Of a stretch of DNA of 64,000 nucleotides, positions 36,317 to 47,712 are shown one piece after another. The stretch is from Rhodoferax sp. PAMC 29310. GTDB lineage: Bacteria; Pseudomonadota; Gammaproteobacteria; Burkholderiales; Burkholderiaceae_C. The notes under the pieces are model-generated. The model made no database searches. It worked only from the letters and a program-made list of their open reading frames with translations, and had not been told where the DNA came from. A program made the translations under genes and the position numbers. The stretch spans positions 2,666,001 through 2,730,000 of the forward strand of contig NZ_CP072852.1 of NCBI RefSeq assembly GCF_017948265.1. Direction: 5' to 3'. The stretch's first letter is position 1, and each line of letters begins with the position of its first letter.

Positions 36317-38935
36317 TCATCGGGCACCTCTCGCGCTTGGGCTCGGGTCACTCCAGACGGGAGCGACCTGCCACGCGGTGGACCACGGCGGGATTTGACC
36401 CGACGGCATGGGCCGGGCGATGCCAAACCCCTGAACCAGCTCACAGCCCAATTGCAGCAGCAAGGCGCCATGCTCCCGGGTTTCAACGCCCTCGGCCACT
36501 ACCTGGCGGTGAAAGGCCCCGGCGAGACTGATGACGCCCTCCAAAATAGCCAAGTCATCGGGGTCCTCCAACATATCCCTCACAAAGCTTCGGTCAATCT
36601 TGAGGGTCGCCACCGGCAGGCGCTTCAGGTAGGTCAGAGAGGAGTAACCGGTGCCAAAATCGTCCAGCGCCATGGAGACTCCCATGGCTCGGCAGTCATC
36701 AATGACTTTGGACACATGCGTCAACTCGCCCAAGGCACTGGTCTCCAACACCTCCAACTCCAGCGCATCCGGCTTGAGCTGGGGATGCCGGGCCAGGATG
36801 TCGCCTAGCCTCGTCACGAAATCATGGTGCTGTAATTGGAGTCCCCCCACGTTGACGCTCAGCTGAATGTCCAGCCCCGTTGCGCGCCAAGCCGCCTGAT
36901 CCCGCAAGGCAGTATCAATCACCCACTCTCCCAGCTCAATCGCCAGCGGATGCTCCTCAATCAAAGGCAAAAATTCGGCCGGCGGCCGCAGACCCAGTTC
37001 CGGGTGTTGCCAGCGAATTAAGGCTTCCGCGCCGACCACGGCGCCGGTTCGTAGGTTCACCTTGGGCTGATAGTGAAGAACGAACTCACGCGCCTCCAGG
37101 GCCTGACGGATCCGCGCCACCCCTTCATGGCGCCCGCGCAGGCTACGGTCCTGCTCGGCGTCAAACACAAGGTAGCCATTCTTGCCCTTCAATTTGACCT
37201 GGTACATGGCCTGATCGGCTTGGCGCAGCAATTGGTCGGCATCTACCTCGTCGGCTTGAGGATAAAAGGACACCCCCAGACTGGCGGACACCGCCAACCC
37301 AAAGCCCTCAAACTCGACAGGCTCGGCGACAGCGGCCAACAAGCGCAAGAAAAGCGAGGAATCCTCCTCCAGATTGAGCAGCACGGCCACAAACTCGTCG
37401 CCGCCCATTCGGGCCAGGCTGTCACCCTCTCGCAAAGCCTGCTTCATGCGGCGGGCCACCGTCACAAGCAGATGGTCCCCTGCCCCATGACCATGGCGGT
37501 CATTGACGGCCTTAAAGCCGTCCAAATCCAGGAATACCACCGCCAACCGCTGGCCCTGCCGCTTCGACTGCGCCATGGCTTGCTGCAACCGGTCGGCCAA
37601 CAGCACGCGGTTAGGCAGTCCCGTCAACACATCAAAATGGGCCATGCGCGCCAGCGCAGCCTGTTGCGCCTTAAGTTCAGACACGTCATGAATCGCGACC
37701 TGAATAGCGGGCAGTCCTTCGTACACAATCGCCGTGCCCTGCACTTGCACGTCAAAGGCGGTGCCATCCAACTTCACGAAGCGGGCTTGCGTGGTGCTGG
37801 CAACGCTACCCTGGGTATTGATGAGCTTCATCCGATCAGCCTGCGCCGCCAGTGAGTCGGGATGAATCAATTCCGCTGCGGTTTTTTGTAGCAGCGTGGC
37901 TGCGTCCGCCGCGCCAAACAAGGCAACGGCAGCCTCATTGACATACACCAACTGCCCGTCTCGGTGCACCAACACGGGCTGCGGCGTCAGCTCAACCAGA
38001 GTGCGGTAGCGAGCCTCGCTGTCCTTTAACGCCAGCTCCACACGTTTTTTCTCGGTGATGTCCTGAACAATGCCTTCGGCCCGCAGCGCGCGACTTTGCG
38101 CGGAATAGACCAGTACCGCTTTCTGACGAACCCAGCGCACCCCGCCGTTCACCACCACCCGATGTTCTTCATCAAAAGACGCCCCTTTGAGGGCCGCCCG
38201 CCAAGCCAAATCCAGCGCATCCCTGTCCTCCGGATGGACGAGGTTTTTATAGTCCGAATACGACATGAGACTGTCCTGCGCCAGCCCAAAGATACGCATC
38301 ATCTCGTCGGATGCCCGCATGGTGTCCGCCGCCATGTCGCCCACCCAGTTCCCCACGGTGGCCACCGATTGCGCGCGCTTCAGTTCAGCTTGGGAGGCCT
38401 CAAGCGCGACGCCTCGCCGCGCAAGATCCGCGCTGACCTTTCGCAGCGTTGTCAATCGAGCTTGGTACGCTTGAACCAAAGACAGGCCCAAGACGATGCA
38501 GAGCAAATACACAAGGATTTGATCCAAACCCTGCTTTATCGCCGTGGTGGCCAAGGGCTCCGGCAGCGCACCCCAAGAGTCCGCTGCCACAAAGCCTGCA
38601 GTGACTAGCACGGTCATCGCGCCGACCCACAAGGTTTGAGACCGGCGGGTCAGCAAACCAACCAACAAAATGAAGCCTGGATAGGCCACCACCATAGGAG
38701 CATGCACGCCACCGGTAAAGGCCACCACGACGGTAACCACCACCCAAAGCCCGAAAATGAGAATGTTAAGAGCAAGCTGCAATCGCTGTTGCAACATGAA
38801 GTACCAGCCCAGCATTGCCACTGCGCCAAACAGCACCGGACCCGCCAGGCGAAGCGTCTGACCAGGGGCCAGCCATTGCAAGAGTAGTAAAGAGCCCACT
38901 GCGACGACCATCATGGCGGCGATCACCCGCTTCAT
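36317..38935 (-). CDS. membrane PAS-PAS-GGDEF-EAL protein, paralogue of its neighbour
   Basis: 872 residues with the same order as the downstream neighbour: six-helix membrane module (about 1-170, with FTGGVHAPMVVAYPGFILL), two PAS domains, GGDEF with intact LARMGGDEFVAVL plus I-site REGD, and EAL with intact AEALIRWQHPELG and LDDFGTGYSSLTYLK. It stops soon after the EAL domain and lacks the CZB domain. A dual diguanylate cyclase/phosphodiesterase by motif; the net activity cannot be predicted. ATG at 38935. The two genes are 190 bp apart and probably arose by tandem duplication. Confidence 0.9.
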   Translation of the reverse strand: MKRVIAAMMVVAVGSLLLLQWLAPGQTLRLAGPVLFGAVAMLGWYFMLQQRLQLALNILIFGLWVVVTVVVAFTGGVHAPMVVAYPGFILLVGLLTRRSQTLWVGAMTVLVTAGFVAADSWGALPEPLATTAIKQGLDQILVYLLCIVLGLSLVQAYQARLTTLRKVSADLARRGVALEASQAELKRAQSVATVGNWVGDMAADTMRASDEMMRIFGLAQDSLMSYSDYKNLVHPEDRDALDLAWRAALKGASFDEEHRVVVNGGVRWVRQKAVLVYSAQSRALRAEGIVQDITEKKRVELALKDSEARYRTLVELTPQPVLVHRDGQLVYVNEAAVALFGAADAATLLQKTAAELIHPDSLAAQADRMKLINTQGSVASTTQARFVKLDGTAFDVQVQGTAIVYEGLPAIQVAIHDVSELKAQQAALARMAHFDVLTGLPNRVLLADRLQQAMAQSKRQGQRLAVVFLDLDGFKAVNDRHGHGAGDHLLVTVARRMKQALREGDSLARMGGDEFVAVLLNLEEDSSLFLRLLAAVAEPVEFEGFGLAVSASLGVSFYPQADEVDADQLLRQADQAMYQVKLKGKNGYLVFDAEQDRSLRGRHEGVARIRQALEAREFVLHYQPKVNLRTGAVVGAEALIRWQHPELGLRPPAEFLPLIEEHPLAIELGEWVIDTALRDQAAWRATGLDIQLSVNVGGLQLQHHDFVTRLGDILARHPQLKPDALELEVLETSALGELTHVSKVIDDCRAMGVSMALDDFGTGYSSLTYLKRLPVATLKIDRSFVRDMLEDPDDLAILEGVISLAGAFHRQVVAEGVETREHGALLLQLGCELVQGFGIARPMPSGQIPPWSTAWQVAPVWSDPSPSARGAR

Positions 38936-39224
38936 TGACGAACGGGACGAGTCCCAGTCGCCGGTGCCGTCAATGCCCCCGTCGCCGTAAATCGTCGATT
39001 GAAAATCTTCCTTGATGATGTCCCCTTCGTTTTGGCCTCAGTCGCCCGCAGCTCACGCCGATACCCCCCTTGAAAATGATCATAGTGCACTCCAGCCTCG
39101 GCTCGCTTCAGAATGCACCAACACTCCACAGCATGCCCAAAAATACTACAAAATAGATAGCGCGTTGCGCTTACCCCCCGAGCGATGGCAGCCCCTTCTG
39201 CCCGTAAAAACAGGGGCACCATCC

Positions 39225-41336
39225 TCAAGCCTTCAAATACTCGGCCTTGGTGCCCAGCCAGCGCTGCACGTGCTTCTCAGCCAGATGAGGGTGCTGGTCC
39301 AGCATCACCGGGGCCAGTTCCTTCGCCCATTCCAACAAATCGGCATCCAGCGCCAAGTCAGCAAAGCGCAGCAAAGCAGCTCCCGACTGGCGGGAGCCCA
39401 AGAACTCGCCGGGGCCGCGAATTTCCAGGTCGCGCCGGGCGATCTCAAAGCCATCGTTGGTCTCGGCCATGGCTCTGAGACGCTCGCGGGCGGTCTCGCC
39501 CAGCCGCGGTGCGTCGCCCGTTGAATACAGCAGCACACAGGCAGAAGCCGCCGCGCCACGCCCGACACGGCCGCGCAACTGGTGCAACTGACTCAGCCCA
39601 AAGCGTTCTGAATGTTCGATGACCATCAGGGAAGCGTTGGGTACATCCACCCCAACTTCAATCACCGTGGTGCTGACCAGCACGCCCATCTCGCCGCTGG
39701 TGAACAGCGCCATCACCGCCCGCTTTTCAGCCACTGGCATGCGCGAGTGCAGCAGCCCCACCATGACACCCGGCAACGCGGCGCTCAGCTCGGCATGGGT
39801 TTCGGTGGCGTTGGTCAGGTCCAGTGCCTCGCTCTCTTCAATCAGCGGGCACACCCAGTAGATCTGGCGCCCCTCCTGCAGCTGAAAGCGAATGCGTTCA
39901 ATCACCTCGTCGCGGCGCGCGTCGTTCACCACTTTGGTGATGATGGGCGTGCGCCCCGGCGGCAATTCGTCAATGGTGGACACGTCCAAGTCCGCGTAAT
40001 AACTCATGGCTAGGGTGCGGGGAATGGGGGTAGCCGTCATCATCAGCAGGTGCGGCTCCAGCAAAGTGGCGTCGCCCTCCCCGCTCTCGATCGTCAACTT
40101 GCTGCGCAGCGCCAGGCGCTGGGCCACGCCAAAACGGTGCTGCTCGTCAATGATGGCCAGCGCCAGCTTGCTGAACACCACCTTGTCCTGAATGATGGCG
40201 TGCGTGCCAATGACCAAGCCGGCCTCGCCGCTGGCAATCAGGGCCAACATCTCGCGCCGCTCCTTGGCTTTCTGGCTGCCGGTGAGCCAGGCGGTTTTGA
40301 TACCGAGCGGCTCCAACCAACTGAGCAGCTTGGTGAAGTGCTGGCGCGCCAGAATCTCGGTGGGCGCCATCAGGGCGCACTGCCAGCCCGCGTCAATACA
40401 AATAGCCGCCGCCAAGGCCGCCACCACGGTTTTACCCGAACCCACATCGCCTTGCAGCAACCGGTGCATGGGCACGGCACGCGCCAGGTCTTGGGCAATG
40501 TCTTCGCCCACCCGGCGCTGCGCGCCGGTTAGCCCAAACGGCAGCGCGGCCAACAACTGCTCATGCAGTGGCGCCACGTCCCCCGGCGCCGCTCGCACTG
40601 CTAGCACGGGCGCCCGCAGCTTGGCCCGCTCGCGCTTGGCCTGCAACTGGGAAATTTGCTGCGCCAGCAACTCCTCGGCCTTAAGGCGTTGCCAGGCCGG
40701 GTGACTGTGGTCTTCCAGCGTGGCCAGCGGCACGTCAGGCGCTGGGTGATGCAAAAATGTGAGCGCCTCCCGCAGACCCCACCGGGGCTGGAGGCTGATT
40801 TGGCTTAAAAACTCCAGTGGAATGGTGTTGGACAACTCCGAGCGAGACAGGCCGCCGTCCACCGCCCGGCGCAGATACGCTTGCGGCAAACCGGCCGAGG
40901 TCGGGTAGATGGGCGTGAGCGCCACCGCCAAGTCGCCACCGGCGGGTTTAAAAGTGGGGTGCATCATTTGCAGCCCCATGAATCCGCCTTTGATTTCCCC
41001 GCGCACCCGCACCCGGTTGCCCACGGCCAGCGCTTTTTGGGTGGTGGGGTAGAAGGTGAAGAAGCGCAGGGTGCAGGTGTCCGTGCCGTCGTCCAGCGTC
41101 ACCAGCAGTTGCCGGTGCCCGCCCAGCTTGACCTCGCAAGACGTCACCACGCCCTCCACCTGTGCCGACTGGCCCTCTCGCACCTCACTCAGGCGCTGAA
41201 TCTGGGTTTCGTCTTCGTAGCGCAGCGGCAGGTGCAGCGCCAGGTCAATCGGCCGCGCCAAGCCGAGCTTGAGCATGGCTTTCTGCGGAATTGACAGAGG
41301 TTTGGGCTTGGTGGCAGGCGACGGCGCGACAGTCAT
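39225..41336 (-). CDS. recG: ATP-dependent DNA helicase RecG
   Basis: 703 residues; reverses stalled replication forks and migrates branched DNA. An N-terminal wedge domain (OB fold, about 60-170) precedes the two helicase lobes: Walker A LLQGDVGSGKTVVAALA at about 295, the DEQH box IIDEQHRFGVAQRLAL at about 400, motif III MMTATPIPRTLAMSYYADLD and motif VI QLHQLRGRVGRGAAASACVL. The C-terminal TRG-like region and GPGEFLGSRQSG complete the family pattern. It is divergent from queA with 91 bases between. Confidence 0.97.
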   Translation of the reverse strand: MTVAPSPATKPKPLSIPQKAMLKLGLARPIDLALHLPLRYEDETQIQRLSEVREGQSAQVEGVVTSCEVKLGGHRQLLVTLDDGTDTCTLRFFTFYPTTQKALAVGNRVRVRGEIKGGFMGLQMMHPTFKPAGGDLAVALTPIYPTSAGLPQAYLRRAVDGGLSRSELSNTIPLEFLSQISLQPRWGLREALTFLHHPAPDVPLATLEDHSHPAWQRLKAEELLAQQISQLQAKRERAKLRAPVLAVRAAPGDVAPLHEQLLAALPFGLTGAQRRVGEDIAQDLARAVPMHRLLQGDVGSGKTVVAALAAAICIDAGWQCALMAPTEILARQHFTKLLSWLEPLGIKTAWLTGSQKAKERREMLALIASGEAGLVIGTHAIIQDKVVFSKLALAIIDEQHRFGVAQRLALRSKLTIESGEGDATLLEPHLLMMTATPIPRTLAMSYYADLDVSTIDELPPGRTPIITKVVNDARRDEVIERIRFQLQEGRQIYWVCPLIEESEALDLTNATETHAELSAALPGVMVGLLHSRMPVAEKRAVMALFTSGEMGVLVSTTVIEVGVDVPNASLMVIEHSERFGLSQLHQLRGRVGRGAAASACVLLYSTGDAPRLGETARERLRAMAETNDGFEIARRDLEIRGPGEFLGSRQSGAALLRFADLALDADLLEWAKELAPVMLDQHPHLAEKHVQRWLGTKAEYLKA

Positions 41337-41427
41337 GGCGTGATTGTGGCTCAGGGGCGGCGCCCACCTGCGACAATGGCGCCCCTTTCTTCAACCTTGG
41401 CACGGGGCTGTCCGCCCCTCAAGCACC

Positions 41428-43720
<2,293 letters not shown>

Positions 43721-43727
43721 AGGCACC

Positions 43728-43745
43728 GAGGTGCGAAAGCGCCTC
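43728..43745 (+). terminator. possible terminator after queA-tgt
   Basis: GAGGTGC / GCGCCTC forms a 7-bp stem (one G-U pair) closed by a GAAA tetraloop, 8 bases after the tgt stop. The following TGTGTC is only weakly U-rich, so termination is plausible but not certain. Confidence 0.45.
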
Positions 43746-43776
43746 TGTGTCAATGCGGGCAACCGCCTGCAGAAAC

Positions 43777-43826
43777 GCTATTGATTGAATAGCTGCTCCC
43801 GCTCACTGGGCAAGCGCAGCGGGGGC
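43777..43826. repeat. two-hairpin intergenic repeat (REP-like)
   Basis: GCTATT-GATTG-AATAGC is a perfect 6-bp inverted repeat, immediately followed by an imperfect one, GCTCCCGCT ... AGCGGGGGC (8 of 9 paired). The same unit occurs in reverse orientation at about 51603-51647 and 56114-56161, with weaker copies near 46818-46842 and 39144-39174. From memory this resembles a short repeat frequent in Comamonadaceae genomes. Confidence 0.6.
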
Positions 43827-43835
43827 AAAAACCCG

Positions 43836-45101
43836 TCAACCCGTAAAAACAGTCAACACGCCGGTATAGCCATACAAGTGATTGCGGGCAATTTCACCGG
43901 CGGCGAAGAAGCCGACCAGCGGCACATCGCCGAGCGCTCGGCGAATGATTTGCAGCTCCGCACTGGGGCCGCCAAAATGCGGGCCACCCCGGCCGGAACA
44001 ACTCACATAAATGGCGCCGGCAATGCCACGCGCCGGGTGCGGCATGGCTTCAGCTTCCGAGGCGGCGAGCGCATTCACTGCAGCCAGTGGCATCTCCTCC
44101 GGCTCCAGCTCCTCGCGAATCTCAGCGCAAATACGCACCAAGTCAGTCCGGGCCGCCTGCACATTGCGCTGGCAAAACGAGAGTTGCATGCCAATTTCCA
44201 GGCGGTCAGACACAGCAATCCCACGCCGTCCGGGGTCCAGGCCAATGATGTGGCGCACGATGACATCGCTGCCAAACCGGCCCATGCGACTCACCCCGCG
44301 CCGCTCCGCAATCTGGTCGGCCGGGTGGACCAAGCCAACCAAGGTCGCGCGCACCGCTTCCAGCGCGTGCTCGGGCGCGTCCAGCGACACATTCAACTCT
44401 TTCAGCATCAAATCCAGCGCTGGTTCGCCGTCCAGCTCGGTCACCACGTTGTGGTCAGCCGCGGTGATCTTGCGCGCCTTGGACAGCGGCAAGCAGCCCT
44501 GCGTGACGCGGGACATCAAGGCAATGCCTTCCCCAAATGCGACGCCACTCAGGCCGCCCTTGAACACGCCACTGGCCGCCCCTTGGCCCTTGATGTTGCC
44601 GTCACCGCCGACGGCGAACTGCATGGACTGCCCCCGACTGGCCGACAAACCGCCAAACACGTATCCCGAGTCGGTGCGGCCAGCCATTTCTTCAATGAGT
44701 TCACCCAGGTCGTGGGTATTGGCGTCAGCATGAACCAAGGCGGTGTGGGCCTCAAAACCCAGCCCCAGCGGGGCCACGCCAGAAAATACGCGGTATTGGT
44801 CGGTGGGCAATTCGCAGAGCATGAGAACCAGCGCGGGCTCGTCAAAGTACTCGGCATTGTTGGCAGCCACGCCAATTCCAACGGTGCCCGACCAGTCAGT
44901 GACCTCGGGCAATTCGGCGCTCAGGTGACCCAGAATAGCTTGCGCCTGGTCGGCAAAGTGGTCGGTGATGTAGAGCAAGGCCAAGGTCGGGCTGGACGCA
45001 TAGGCCGGGGTGCTCATTTGGCCGCGCACTTGCGCCAGCACCAAGCCGGCCGCCATCTCCCACTGGGGGTGCGTGGCGTGGCCGTAGGGAAACAGTTTCA
45101 T
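43836..45101 (-). CDS. FIST N- and C-domain sensory protein
   Basis: 421 residues. The N-terminal FIST domain (about 20-220, with TDWSGTVGIGVAANNAEYFD and YVFGGLSASRGQSMQFAVGG) and FIST_C domain (about 240-400, with GAIYVSCSGRGGPHFGG and VGFFAAGEIARNHLYGYTG) make up the whole protein; there is no kinase or output domain attached. FIST domains are proposed to bind small ligands such as amino acids. It ends convergently with tgt and starts 22 bases from the phaM-like gene on the same strand. Confidence 0.85.
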   Translation of the reverse strand: MKLFPYGHATHPQWEMAAGLVLAQVRGQMSTPAYASSPTLALLYITDHFADQAQAILGHLSAELPEVTDWSGTVGIGVAANNAEYFDEPALVLMLCELPTDQYRVFSGVAPLGLGFEAHTALVHADANTHDLGELIEEMAGRTDSGYVFGGLSASRGQSMQFAVGGDGNIKGQGAASGVFKGGLSGVAFGEGIALMSRVTQGCLPLSKARKITAADHNVVTELDGEPALDLMLKELNVSLDAPEHALEAVRATLVGLVHPADQIAERRGVSRMGRFGSDVIVRHIIGLDPGRRGIAVSDRLEIGMQLSFCQRNVQAARTDLVRICAEIREELEPEEMPLAAVNALAASEAEAMPHPARGIAGAIYVSCSGRGGPHFGGPSAELQIIRRALGDVPLVGFFAAGEIARNHLYGYTGVLTVFTG

Positions 45102-45123
45102 TGATCAGGCGCGGAGAAGCGCG

Positions 45124-45825
45124 TCAGGATTTTCGGGCAGGTGCCTTGCGGACGGTTTTGCTGGCGGCCTTTTTGACCGGCGCACGGGGTTTGGCCGTGC
45201 TCGATGTCTTTTTGGCGGCCTTGGCAGTTTCTTTGGCAAACCCGGCGGCCATGTTCTTGGTCATGTCCATGGCCGTGTGTTTGCCTGCATCTTTCATGGC
45301 GCTGGCGGCAATGGTCTGAAACTGCTGGGTCAGCGCACCCCACAACTGCATGGGGTCAATCATGTTGGTCGCGGCCGAGGCCACCGGTTCCGCGGCTTTG
45401 CGCACTTTGCGGGCCACATCCTCGGCGTCCGAGGCCACGTCAGCCACGGTTTTGGCCGTGGCGGCGGCTTTTTCAGTGGCTTTTTGCACACCCGAGGCGA
45501 GCGTGTCAGCCGCCTTGAGTTTGAAGGCGTTGGCCACATCACCCATGTTGAAGTTCATGCCCTGCAGGGTGGCCAGTGTCATCTTTTGTACTTCCAGCGC
45601 CTGCACGGTGGCGCCCAGCGCTTTGGAATTCTGGTCGAGCCAAAAATGCACGGCCTTGAGTTCCTGAATGCGTTTGTCAAGCTCTTCCACATTCAGGGTC
45701 GGAGCGATCCAGTTGCCCAGATTGGGCATTTGGGGAACCGTCTCAGTGGCCCCCCGGGCGAGATTCTGGAGAAAGTCAAAACCGGGGACGAATTTGCCGA
45801 AACCTGCGCTGGGTGAGTCACTCAT
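45124..45825 (-). CDS. phaM: PhaM-family polyhydroxyalkanoate granule regulatory protein
   Basis: 233 residues. The N-terminal conserved block (GLGNW-like NLGNWIAPTLNVEELDKRI, then QELKAVHFWLDQNSKALG) is diagnostic for PhaM, which in Ralstonia activates PHA synthase PhaC1 and attaches granules to the nucleoid. The middle is an Ala/Lys-rich helical region, and the C-terminus is a histone-H1-like tail (AKAAKKTSSTAKPRAPVKK) suited to DNA binding. The ATG at 45825 has GGAG upstream. No phaC or phaB is in the window. Implies the organism stores PHA. Confidence 0.85.
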   Translation of the reverse strand: MSDSPSAGFGKFVPGFDFLQNLARGATETVPQMPNLGNWIAPTLNVEELDKRIQELKAVHFWLDQNSKALGATVQALEVQKMTLATLQGMNFNMGDVANAFKLKAADTLASGVQKATEKAAATAKTVADVASDAEDVARKVRKAAEPVASAATNMIDPMQLWGALTQQFQTIAASAMKDAGKHTAMDMTKNMAAGFAKETAKAAKKTSSTAKPRAPVKKAASKTVRKAPARKS

Positions 45826-45938
45826 GGTCGCTCCAATAGGGTTTATCAAACGGATCAGTTAACAGCTTACCCCAATGTGAGCGCCGTGGCGATCACCTGC
45901 CGCCCGGGCAGGACGGGCGTCCTTACCGGCCAACCCGA

Positions 45939-46457
45939 CTACGGAGTCTTTTTGACCGGCGCGGTACCGTGCATGCCATGGTCCATTTTGGTGTCATTGG
46001 CGTGCCCCATGTGGGCGGGCGCCTTCGTGGCCACCGGCACCTGCAGCTCGACTTTGCTCTCCACCCCTTTGGCATCCTTGAACACCAGCGTCAGGGGCAG
46101 CGTGCTGTCCTTGGTCACCGGTGCCTTCAAGTCCATCAGCATGACGTGGTAGCCGCCAGGCTTGAGTTCGACCGCTTGGCCTGCGGGCAAATCCAGGCCG
46201 CCTTGCACCGCGCGCATACGCATGATGTCGCCCTCCATCTTCATTTCATGCACTTCGGCAATGCCTGCCACGGCCGACTCCAGGCGCACCAACTTGGCGC
46301 CATCGGCGGCGGTGAGTGTCATGAACGCCCCGGTGGCTTTTTGCCCGGGCACCGTGGCACGGGCCCACGCGCCTTGAATGTCAACCGGCTGGGCCGCGAC
46401 CGCAGCCAGGCCGCTGGCTGCCAATAATGTGCCGATGAGGAGAGAGGGGAAGTTCAT
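45939..46457 (-). CDS. periplasmic copper chaperone, PCu(A)C family
   Basis: 172 residues with a Sec signal (MNFPSLLIGTLLAASGLAAV, cleaved near AAQ). The Cu(I) site H-M-X10-M-X21-H-X-M is visible as VHEMKMEGDIMRM and YHVMLMD. PCu(A)C proteins pass copper to cytochrome c oxidase. The C-terminus adds a His/Met-rich tail (HMGHANDTKMDHGMHG) that could bind further copper. The ATG at 46457 is chosen because it starts the signal peptide. A DUF2946 gene lies upstream on the same strand. Confidence 0.9.
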   Translation of the reverse strand: MNFPSLLIGTLLAASGLAAVAAQPVDIQGAWARATVPGQKATGAFMTLTAADGAKLVRLESAVAGIAEVHEMKMEGDIMRMRAVQGGLDLPAGQAVELKPGGYHVMLMDLKAPVTKDSTLPLTLVFKDAKGVESKVELQVPVATKAPAHMGHANDTKMDHGMHGTAPVKKTP

Positions 46458-46514
46458 AATGATTCCTGAAAAACGAAAAGTAAAAAGACAACAAAAAGGA
46501 GGGCCCGGCATCAA

Positions 46515-46844
46515 TGCGGGTGGACTGGCGGCGCTGCCTCAACCACGTTCACCCATCGGCCTATGCCGCCGGTCAGAGACACATGAGAAAGCGCGCTGGA
46601 AGTGCCCACCACCGTGGCAGCCGGGCGCGGCGGCCGACACGGCCTTGAGCATCATGGAAATAGTCATCAGACATTTGGAATTTGGAAAATAAGCGCACGC
46701 CACGCACAGACAAGCCACGAACGGTGCGGACCGGAAATGTCGACAAGGCGAAACAAAAAGCCAGCGAGACCGGGCCTCGATGTCAAGCCAAATAGCGGAA
46801 CAACCCTCGTTAAACCGGCGTTTTCAGCTATTCATTAGAGAGCA
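46515..46844. other. 330-bp gap between DUF2946 and PCu(A)C genes
   Basis: No gene is supported here. A 42-codon minus-strand frame starting near 46658 (MTISMMLKAVSAAAPG) lacks a recognisable family. The right end (about 46818-46842) carries a partial copy of the REP-like repeat with CAGCTATTCATTAG. Confidence 0.5.
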
Positions 46845-47204
46845 TCAAGCGCCCCAAGGCGGGCCGCGTGCGGGTGGCGGGCCAGTGCGACTGACCGCTG
46901 TCGGTGCCGTTACCAGGGGCAGGGTGTACGCTGCCGTGACGCGCTCGGCGGGCAGCGGGGAGCCGCTCTGTACAAGCGGTGCACCGCCGCCCATAATGCA
47001 CATGGGGCATTCCAGTGTATGGTTTTTCACCAGGCCACCATCGGCCTCGCCCTGAACCACCAGCTTGACCACTCCGGCGTCCGAACAAATCAATTCCATG
47101 ACCCGGGGATGAACCACTGGCGAGGCGATGGCTACCCCCAAGGTCAACACAAACCACGCCAGCACGAAGCGGGCGAGATGGTGGGCGTTGCGCAGAAATT
47201 GCAT
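46845..47204 (-). CDS. DUF2946 family protein
   Basis: 119 residues: an N-terminal hydrophobic anchor (LARFVLAWFVLTLGVAIASP) then a periplasmic part with VMELICSDAGVVKLVVQ and a CPMC motif (LECPMCIMGGGAP), and a Pro-rich end (GPPPARGPPWGA). This is the DUF2946 pattern, frequently found near copper-handling or TonB-dependent genes. Function unknown; CPMC suggests metal binding or redox activity. The ATG at 47204 begins the anchor; a longer upstream frame crosses the divergent promoter region. Confidence 0.75.
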   Translation of the reverse strand: MQFLRNAHHLARFVLAWFVLTLGVAIASPVVHPRVMELICSDAGVVKLVVQGEADGGLVKNHTLECPMCIMGGGAPLVQSGSPLPAERVTAAYTLPLVTAPTAVSRTGPPPARGPPWGA

Positions 47205-47318
47205 GGCCCCGATTATGCGTGAGCACCCCAGTCGGAGTACCCTGACAACTTGACCGTCGTCAAACAATTTCGACGCCAATCAACGCATGATGACCTCAAC
47301 ACACCGAAAGGAAACACC

Positions 47319-47672
47319 ATGACAACACAATCCACCAACCCTTTCAAAGAACGCCTACTCTCTCAACGGGACGGACTGAAAGAACAAATCCAAACCCTGC
47401 GCGGCGGTGATATTGGCCGGGCCGAAGCGTCCGCCGAACATTTTGGCGGCCATGAAGACTCCACTGCCCAGACCAACACGGCCCGCGAGCTTGAATTTGC
47501 GCTCGACGCCCGTGAGAACGAAGAACTCAACCAAGTTGAAGCGGCCCTGCGTCGCATTGAAGACGGCAGCTACGGCCAGTGCACGGACTGCGGGATTGAG
47601 ATTCCGTCGGCCCGCCTGCACGCGTCACCGCACGCGTCGCGCTGCATTGCCTGCCAGGAAAAAGTGGAGTGA
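47319..47672 (+). CDS. DksA/TraR-family C4 zinc-finger protein
   Basis: 117 residues. An N-terminal coiled coil (about 10-75) is followed by a four-cysteine zinc finger CTDCGIEIPSARLHASPH ... CIACQ. This is the shape of RNA-polymerase secondary-channel proteins such as DksA and TraR, but shorter than canonical DksA (about 150 residues), without its long globular N-terminus. GAAAGGAAAC upstream fixes the ATG at 47319. Likely a stress-related transcription modulator; the exact role is unknown. Confidence 0.85.
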   Translation: MTTQSTNPFKERLLSQRDGLKEQIQTLRGGDIGRAEASAEHFGGHEDSTAQTNTARELEFALDARENEELNQVEAALRRIEDGSYGQCTDCGIEIPSARLHASPHASRCIACQEKVE

Positions 47673-47712
47673 TTTCGCCGGCCGGGGCCGAGTGCCCTGC
47701 TATCCTGCTGCC

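Noticed and set aside
43785-45104. 439-codon plus-strand frame opposite the FIST gene
   Set aside because: Antisense to a protein with two FIST domains; composition looks like a shadow frame.
46518-46660. 42-codon minus-strand frame MTISMMLKAV in the DUF2946-PCu(A)C gap
   Set aside because: No ribosome site of note and no family resemblance; likely chance.
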